A stretch of 37,070 bases of DNA, taken from assembly GCF_049065735.1 (NCBI RefSeq), contig NZ_JBAKHD010000014.1, positions 1-37,070 on the forward strand, written 5' to 3'. Positions 27,601 through 34,900 of the stretch are shown here, in pieces (position 1 is the stretch's first letter; every line of letters begins with the position of its first letter). This stretch comes from Paramesorhizobium sp049065735 (GTDB lineage Bacteria; Pseudomonadota; Alphaproteobacteria; Rhizobiales; Rhizobiaceae). The notes under the pieces are model-generated. The model worked only from the letters and a program-made list of their open reading frames with translations, ran no database searches and was not told where the DNA came from. The translations under genes and the position numbers were made by a program.

Positions 27601-28844
27601 TCTCCCTGGCCGAGCATCGCAATCAGTTCGCCCGGACCGCTGTCGCTATCATTTGTGATGGCTACGTCGAGCGCACCGTTCCCGTCCAGATCCGCCACAT
27701 CGACATTGGCGGGATCCGCGGCTGCCGTGATCGGATTTCCGGTCTTCGTGAACCCAAAACCGCCATTGCCTTTGAAAAACTGAAGGTTTCCGGGAGTACT
27801 ACCGTCCTTAGTGTTGAGGACAATTAGATCGAGAACCCCGTCGCTGTCGAAATCGCCGACGCCGAGCCCATACGTATTGCCGGCGGTGGATGCCTGGGGC
27901 TTGGGTCCCGTGAAAGTGCCGTCACCCGCGCCCTGGAATGCGGCAATCGCCTTGGACATACGGTAACCGATCACCAGATCGAGCAAACCGTCATTGTTGA
28001 AGTCGCCGGCAACGATGTTGTTCGCATCATATTGTATCGATTCATCGGGATCGAGAGCCAGGGGAACGATGGTTTTCAGCGTCAGCGTTCCATCGGCGCC
28101 GCCGAGATAAATCGTGGCGACGTTTCCCCGGACCCCCAGTCCCGTGTTATTATTGCTGAGCAAGGCCGCGTCGCGGTAGCCGTCATTGTTGAAATCCGCA
28201 AAAGCCGCGTCCTGCGTGAGACTGCTGAAGGACGAATAAACATAGGACGGGAAGGCAAACGCGGCGGTCGGCGGGGATGGGTTGCTGAGCGTTGCGGTCG
28301 CGATCGTGGTGAGATTATTGCTCGCGTCCTGGAAGGCCACCGTGCCCGTCGGCGCAGCTTTTCCGCCGATCCCGCTCACCTCGGCAGACAGCGTGTAATT
28401 ACCCTCGCTGCCCGATGACGGCTTGATCGCCGTCGTGCTCTTGCCCCCATTGATAGTCACGGTCGCTACCGGGGAAGCCGAGGAAGCATCCGTAGTCGTC
28501 GGCAGAAACACGGCGTAGTAGTTGTTCGCACCGAGCGGCGGGACGAGCTTCAGCGTGGCGTCGCCCGGAGTCGTGCTGCTGATCTGCGCCGTGCCGAGCA
28601 ATGCGTGGCCGTTACACTTCTTCAAGTCTGCAGTGCCGATGCAAAACTTGACCGTGCCTTTCGTGACCGGCGTAACGCCAGCCATCACCTTCGCGGTCAA
28701 AGTAATGACGGTGCCCAGAGGCTGCGTCCCAGTGGGCGCGGCCGATAATGCAGTCGTGGTAGCGGTCGGAGCCGCCTCGGCGATCGGAGCGAACCCCGCC
28801 GCCATCGCTGTCATCAATATTGAAACCCAGAAACTCTTACGCAT
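24633..28844 (-). CDS. Secreted FG-GAP/VCBS and Ig-like repeat protein, two propellers (1403 aa)
   Basis: A clear Sec signal (MRKSFWVSILMTAMAAGFAPIAEA, cleaved before APT) and a strong ribosome site GGAGG seven bases before the ATG fix the start. An Ig-like domain comes first (about 25-125), with cysteines in KFCIGTADLKKC. A second Ig-like unit and a seven-blade FG-GAP propeller (about 195-570; loops DFNNDGYRD, DFNNDGLLD, DFDSDGVLD, DLDGNGALD, DFNEDGQPD, DFNADGFLD, DLTTDGVPD) follow. Three Ig-like domains (570-890) include FCAVLARFCTGANLIGSAQL. A second seven-blade propeller spans about 895-1250, all seven loops well kept. The C-terminus (SQGHTFTGRLQFVNHTNND... PGEAESDAVK) is unlike that of the other two paralogues. 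No LPXTG, PEP-CTERM or barrel is seen, so the route past the periplasm is unknown. Probably binds Ca2+ through the DxNxDGxxD loops. Confidence 0.9.
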   Translation of the reverse strand: MRKSFWVSILMTAMAAGFAPIAEAAPTATTTALSAAPTGTQPLGTVITLTAKVMAGVTPVTKGTVKFCIGTADLKKCNGHALLGTAQISSTTPGDATLKLVPPLGANNYYAVFLPTTTDASSASPVATVTINGGKSTTAIKPSSGSEGNYTLSAEVSGIGGKAAPTGTVAFQDASNNLTTIATATLSNPSPPTAAFAFPSYVYSSFSSLTQDAAFADFNNDGYRDAALLSNNNTGLGVRGNVATIYLGGADGTLTLKTIVPLALDPDESIQYDANNIVAGDFNNDGLLDLVIGYRMSKAIAAFQGAGDGTFTGPKPQASTAGNTYGLGVGDFDSDGVLDLIVLNTKDGSTPGNLQFFKGNGGFGFTKTGNPITAAADPANVDVADLDGNGALDVAITNDSDSGPGELIAMLGQGDGTFTATAGWTQTAGSYPGELVVDDFNEDGQPDVLVANAGEKSVTLFYAKNPADGTFPTSKTFANVTSNHPDDVASADFNADGFLDFAVADADGNSVTVLLGQSGGQAFTPSTTISTGGFPDQLAITDLTTDGVPDLAIKKAQDNSLEIRPTVLATSATATAAGVSVVGTGSHNIVASYAGDPTYAASASLTDVPLTAEKVPTVLTLDPPVPSTIIRGQTVTFTARLSPHQVQGHEATGEVAFSGSWGGRPLGSAPLVNGVATLTTTVSEGVGNYTISATYPGDANFAAPTGQTKPQPLKINPAPQPTTTSLTLTPVTGTPGLSNLVTLQATVKTVAGQPVTSGTVNFCAVLARFCTGANLIGSAQLDQSGTATLDTYLVGQAANWFRAEFVGTVAALPSNSDPESAPAVPTGRYATTTAMAPDPDGSAGNWTLYATVTSRGGAFPQGDVTFLDESNTANGNPWPLGTASLGAPTAPTFGFDTEKPVAAGASPAAIAVDDFNSDHHLDLASASPTDGKIYLLKGDGSGNFSAFPTASLPLAGVQYVVAADFDADGKIDLMAADPANKKVVPYKGDGAGGFTQQPPQDAGTAPTAIAVADVDDNGTLDLAVVSRAEEKVGVLLNEGSFTFSPASGSPFALESGAAPQSVTAGDYDRDGAMDIVVADTGKGDIALLKGNGDGTFTPPTYQAMNPAHNPQFIITGDFDNNGYPDLATANNDATVSVLLNTGLFSFHQQPDVTTVTGGQSKALAGGDFNGDGKQDLAVSDGAKNLLTVLLGNGDGTFRTPPANSPPGAAAGGFVVVGDFDENGQLDALMATASANGRLIRPLITTSAQAELTNVAIAGPASGQHNIGASYAGNAQYLPSKAEATKSLATAPLTMQVDAYANPSDPAPGEPVIITAQVVPPPNGSTQGHTFTGRLQFVNHTNNDAVLDEIQVTPTGLAAYKTTSGDLVTGANTIVVNYLDDPNFTGSGQVTVTVPGEAESDAVK

Positions 28845-28860
28845 GGAAAAACCTCCATAG

Positions 28861-28877
28861 GCTATCGTTGCGATAGC
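28861..28877 (-). promoter_or_regulatory. Hairpin just upstream of a strong ribosome site
   Basis: GCTATCG (28861-28867) and CGATAGC (28871-28877) form a perfect 7-bp stem with a 3-base loop. It ends four bases before the GGAGG (28852-28856) of the 1403-residue gene. A stem at this place can regulate translation or stabilise the mRNA; this is inference. Confidence 0.45.
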
Positions 28878-28950
28878 TTTGAAATGATAAATTTATACGT
28901 CTTTGCTTTGCAGTATCTCTTGTTCCACCCCCTATATCGATTGCTCTTGA

Positions 28951-28982
28951 GCCGCCACATCACTGAGACGTCGGCGGCTTTT
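28951..28982 (+). terminator. Terminator-like hairpin pointing toward the giant gene
   Basis: GCCGCC (28951-28956) and GGCGGC (28973-28978) pair, with an inner 5-bp stem (28957-28961 with 28967-28971, one G-T pair) and a single-base bulge, then TTTT (28979-28982). The T-run is on the plus strand. It lies two bases past the stop of the 2535-residue gene, so read on the minus strand it has A's before and no T's after. It could block antisense transcription into that gene. Confidence 0.5.
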
Positions 28983-28984
28983 CG

Positions 28985-31900
28985 TCATTTGCCACGGCCT
29001 GTCGGCTGGGGCGTGTTTTGCATCCCGACGGGGTATGTGTTGGTGACCGAGGCGGCAGTGAAATAATCATTGCCCGGTGTGGAGGCCTCGATCTGGTTCT
29101 TGGCGTTTTGCTGGAGCTGGGATGCCTGGATGGTCACATTGACAGCCCCTTTCGAAGGATGCTGCGGCTGGCCGATCTGCTCGCCGGTGGTTTTGTTGGT
29201 GATGGTCACCAGCAGATCGTCGACCGAATGGTCCTGCGCGGTCGCCGGCGCCAGGGTGACGGTCAAGGGGAGGTCCTGGTTGGCCTCCACCGGCGTGCCG
29301 TCCGCCGGCTGCATGGTCATCTGGACAGTCACCGGCTCAGCGGGAACCGGCATGGTGGCGGTGCTGTCGCTGGGGGCGAACACGCCGTCGCCCTCATAAT
29401 GGCCCTGGACGGCATGGGTGCCGGTGCCGACCACGCTGATATTGCTCGCCGTGGCGCTCAGCGTCGCGATGGGTTCGAGCAGTCCCACGCTCACGCTGTT
29501 GCTGCCCGGATTGGCGACGGCCACATCGCTGAACCCGTCTCCGTTGAAGTCGCCGACCACGGGAGACATCGCATTGTTTTGAGGCTGTATCGCCGCGTCC
29601 TTTGCCGGCGTGAAGGTCCATGCGCTGCCCGCCCCGATGAGAGGCTGCACGGTGCTGGAGGTGGTACTATTGTAAATCGCGGCAGCGATATCGGCCAAGC
29701 CATCGGCATTGAAATCGCCGACGGCCAGATTGCTGTTCTGCCAGGCGGGGATGGAATAGTTGGCGGTGTCTTGCCTGGTAAACGTCTTTCCGTCGCCGCT
29801 GCCCTTGAATGCGGCGATGAAACCGGCGCTACTATAATTCTCGACGCTGGCGGCGAAATCGAGCCGGCCATCGGTGTCAAAGTCGGCGACGGCGACCGAG
29901 GTGGTGGTTTCGCCGAGTGCGAACTGGCTGTAATCGCTTTCGAAAGTCCCGGTGCCCTGCCCGAGCATGACCCAGACATTGCCGCTATTGCCGTCGGGCA
30001 TGATCAGGTCGGGCTTGCCGTCCTGGTTGAAATCGGCGGCGATTGCATTGGTGGCATAATTCGCCATATCGCTGCCATGCGGCACCGGGGTGCCGGTCGC
30101 GGTAAGGCTGCCGGCGCCGTTGCCGAGATAAACCTGCAGAGTGGCGCTATGAACGACGGCGAGGTCCAGCTTGCCGTCGAGATTGAAATCACTGACCGCG
30201 AAGGCGGCGAAGTCGCTCGCCGGGCTGTTGACCGGCGGGGTGTTGAAGGTTCCGGTGCCGCTGCCGGTGAAGACGCTGAGGTTGGAATTGGCGCCGGCGA
30301 CGAGATCGAGCTTGCCGTCATTCGTGAAGTCGCCGACCGCGATAGGCCGGGCGCCGCTGACATTGGAAATCGTCGAAGACGGCGCTGGGGGGAAGGTGCC
30401 GTTGCTGCCGGCGAGATAAATGAAGATGGTGTTGTCGTTATGGTTGGCCACGGCCAGATCATCGATGCCGTCGGCGTTGAAATCGCCTGTTGCGATGGAA
30501 TTGGGCTGTGCGCCGGCGGCGAGCGTCGCGGTGCCGGCGACAATGAGGTCGGTGGCGGCTTTGGTGCCGGGCAGCGTCGCGGTGCCGAGGAGATAGCCGC
30601 TATTGTTAGTGTCGAGGATATCGACGGTTTTGGATGGCGCGAGGTCCGCCGTTGGGGGGACGATGCCGCTGACCGTGACCGGCACGCTATAGGGGCCGTT
30701 GCCGGTTGGTTTGCCCAGCGTGGTTATCGTGGCGTAGGCGCCGCGCACCGAAAGAGGCTGCGCGGTGGAAACGCCCGCCGGCTCGGCCGTGGTGCCGGCA
30801 AAGACGGCGATGTACTGATAGGCGCCGGTGGCGCCGATGCCCGGGCGAATGGTCAGCGTGGCCGTGCCATGGGGCGCGGTGAGCTGCGCCTCGCCGAGCC
30901 GGTTGATATCGGTGCACAGCTTGGCTTGGTACTGGCAGAAATACACGGTGCCCTGCGTCACCGGCGTATTTCCATCCGTCACCGTGGCCGTCAGCAAGAC
31001 CTCATTGCCTACAACCACCTGTTTGGGCAGTGAAAGCGTGACCGTCGGCGGCGCCTTCCCGGTGAGCGGGAGGGTAGCAGAATCGCGCATGTTGAAATGC
31101 GCGTCGCCTTCATACCGGGCCAGGACGTCATGCGTGCCCGCGCCGACGGGAACGGCGACATTGCTCGCCGTCACGTTTATTGTCACCGTCGGTTGCACGA
31201 AACCCACCGACACATTGGCGCTGCCGACATTGGCCACGGCGACGTCCGAGAAGCCGTCGCCGTTGAAATCGGCCACGATTGGCGACACCGCCCAGCTTCC
31301 CGGCGTGAATTGTGCGGCACTCGTGAATTTCCACTGCCCGTTGCCGGTAAAGATTTCGGCCGCAAGCGTGTTGCTCTGGTGCCGGGCCACCGCGACATCG
31401 GCGAGGCCGTCGGCATTGAAATCGCCGGCCACGACCGAGGCATTGAGGTAGCTGGCGCCCAGATCGATGGTGGCGGAGGTCTCTTGGGTAAAGGTGCCGT
31501 TCGCGTCGCCCTTTCCGGAATAGAACGCTACGACGGTGTTGGTGCTGTAATTCTCAACGGTGGCGGCGAAATCGAGCGTGCCGTTGTCATCGAAATCGGC
31601 GAGAGTCACCGTCTGCACAGTTGCGCCCGCGGTGTTATAGTGGTTCGGGCTACCCTTGAAGGTCCCGTCTCCCGCCCCGAGCAGGACCCAAATATTCCCG
31701 CCATTGCCGTCGGGCATGATCAGGTCGAGCGTGCCGTCCTTGTTGACGTCTCCGGCGGCCGCGCCGAAAGCATAGTGGCTGTTGTCGCTGCCATAGGGCG
31801 CCGATGTTGCGGCCGCCGTAAATCCGTTCTTGCCGTTGCCGAGATAGACCTGCGTGCTCGATGTGTGGATGACCGCGATGTCGAGAATGCCGTCATTGTC

Positions 31901-34900
31901 GAAATCGCCTGGTACCAAACCCACGAAGTCGCTCACCGCCGTGTTGACGCCGCCATGGTCGAAATTGCCCTGTCCGTCTCCGGCGAATACGGTGAGGTTG
32001 GAGCTGTTGCCGATGGCCAGATCGACCGTACCGTTATTGTCGAAATCCCTCGCCGCGATGGGATAGGGCGTGCCGCTCGTGCCCCAGGTCTTCGGCGAGG
32101 GCGCGAATTTGCCGTCGGTCGTGCCGATATAGGTGGTGACGGTCTTGTCGGCGGAGTTGGCGACGGCGATATCGGCGATGCCGTCGCTGTTGAAATCACC
32201 GGCCGCGATCGAATAGGGCGAGCTGCCGGCTGGCAGGTTCTGGGGATTGGCCGATACGCCATCCACCGCGGCGCCGCTCAGCGTGGCGCTGCCGAGCGTC
32301 TGGTTGGGAGTGACGGTGGTGTCGATAATGTCGACCACGCCGCCCGGTGCGAGCTTCGCCGTCGGCGGGGCAAAGCCGCTCACCGTCACCGGAATGCTGT
32401 AGGGCCCATTGCCCGTCACCTTGCCGGTCGCCGTCGCGCTGGCATATTTGCCGGTCACCGTGAGCGGCGCCGTGTTGGAGGTCGTAGAAGCGACCGTATT
32501 CGAGCCGGCAAACTGCGCCGTATAGGAGTGGCTGCCGATGCCGGGGAAGAATTTGAACGTCGCGGTTCCCTTGCCGTCAAGCTGCGCCTCGCCGATGCGG
32601 TTGATATCGGTGCACAGCTTCGCCGCCGTTTCGCAGAAATAGACGGTGCCCGTGGTCGCCGGCGTGATCGTCGCCGTCAATGTCGCCATCGTGCCGACGC
32701 TCACGCTCGGCTGCGGCCCGACTGAGAGCTTGAGCGTGCCCGGCGCGCCGCCAACCATATAGGGGACGGTGTTGGAATCGTTTCCATTGAGGTTGGCGTC
32801 GCCGTTATAGTGCGCCTTGAATGTATGGCTGCCCGCCGCCAGCCCGCTGGCCGGGTACTGCGCCTGCCCGCCGCTGATCGTGACCGGCTTCGGATTCAGC
32901 TTGGTCTGGCCGTCGTAGAAATCGACGGTGTCGCCATCGACCTTCTGGCCGTGCAAGCTGTCCTGGTCGAAGGTCGCGGTCAGCGTCACGGTCTGGCCGT
33001 ATTTGCCGGGGCTTGGCGGCTGGGCGTTGAGCTTCACCGTCGGCGTCGCTTTGTTCACCGTGTAGGAGACCGGGCTCGAATCCGCCGCGTTGAGATTGGC
33101 GCCGCCGTTATAATGCGCCTTGAGTGAATGGCTGCCGGCTGCGAGCGTGCTCGTCGGATATTGCGCCTGCCCGCCATTTATCTTGACCGGGTCGGTATTG
33201 AGCTTGGTCTGGCCGTCGTAGAAATCGACGGTATCGCCATCGACCTTCTGCCCGTGGAGGCTGTCCTGGTCGAAGGTCGCGGTCAGTGTCACGGTCTGGC
33301 CGAACGTGCTGGGGCTTGGCGGCTGGGGGGTGAGGTGCATTGTCGGCGTTGCCTTCACAGCGGTGAGCGGCTGCGTATTGGAATCGACTGGATTGAAGTG
33401 CGTGTCGCCTACGTAATGGGCCTGCACATTGTGCGTGCCTGTCCCGATCGGCTGCGGCACATTGTTTACCGTCACGCTCACCGCTTCGGTTGGTTGCGAT
33501 AGCACGATCGTCGCATTGTTGCTGGTTGAGTTGCCCGTCGCCAGATCGGCGATCCCATCATTGTTGAAGTCGGCACTGGTGATGGAGAGTGGATCCTGCC
33601 CCGGTGTTGCCGATGCACCCGCCGTAAACCCGAAATTTCCATCGCCCAACCAGACCTGGATCTCTTGACCGACAGCCGCGCCGTAATCGGCATGACCGTC
33701 GGCATTGAAGTCACCGACCGCAAGCCTCACTTCGGCATTCTGCACGGTGAATGTGTTGGTGGCCTTCAGGGTAAAGGTGCCGTCGCCATGACCCTGATAG
33801 ACTCGAACCGCGCTGTTGGATCCAGCGCCACGGCTGCCCACCGCGAAATCCAGCATGCCATCGGCATTGAAGTCCGCCACCCCCACCAACTCGGGGTAAT
33901 AGGAAGAGTCCGTCGTCGCCGGCACCGCCGGCTGGAAGGTGCCGTTGCCATTGCCCATGAGGAAATTGACCGTGCTATCAAACTGATTGGCCACGATCAG
34001 ATCCAGATGACCGCTGGCGGTAAAGACGCCGGTCGCGACCGCGTCGGTCACTTGGCCGCTCAGGATAGGGTCCTTCGCCGTGAAGCCGCCGCTGCCATCG
34101 CCGAGCAGGACCATCACCGCACCGGCCCCCGAGAAGCCATTGTACGCCGGCACGGCGAGATCGAGCGTGCCGTTCTCGTCGAAATCGCCGACCGCCATGG
34201 CCAGGCTCGTCCCGTAGGACGTATCGGCAAAGGGCGTATTCTTCGCCGATCCGAAGGTGTCATCGCCGTTGCCGAGATAGATGCTCACCTGGGGGCCATT
34301 GCCGGCGGCCACATCCAAATTGCCGTCATTGTTGAAGTCGGCCAGCGTCAGCGCCGTCGGCGCATTGGGAACCTGCAACGTCGTACGCGGAGTATCCCAC
34401 ACCTTGCCATTGCCCCCGCCGGGATAGATCGTGACGGTCTTGTCGTCCGCGTTTGCCACGGCAAGACTGGCGTTATAATAATAATCGAAGGATCCTGACG
34501 CGATTGCTTGCGGGTTCTTGCCGACCGTCAGGGTCTGCGCCGTCGGGAGATTCAGCTCGCGCTTTGACGCGGTAGGCAACTGCGCACTGCCGAGCTGCTG
34601 GTTGTTCGATGTATCGATGATGTTCACCTGGCCGGTGGGCGAAAGGTTGACCGGCCACGGTACGACGCCGTTTACCGTCACCGGAAGGCTGTAAGGGCCA
34701 TTGCCGGTGGGCGTGCCGAGCGTGGCGTTGGTGGCGTATTTGCCGGTCACGGTGAGCGGTTCTGCGCTCGACGTCGATGCCGCGGATTCCTGCGTGCCGG
34801 CGAATTGCGCCGTGTAGGAATAGCTGCCGATGCCGGGAAAGAATTTGAGCGTTGCCGTTCCGTTGTCGAGCTGCGCCTCGCCGATGCGATTGATATCGGT

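Noticed and set aside
29018..32725. Long plus-strand open frames (671 and 542 codons) opposite the giant gene, and similar ones at 17888-19408.
   Set aside because: They are antisense to repetitive, GC-rich genes with clear domains, have Arg/Gly/Ala-rich composition with no recognisable family, and arise from codon bias.
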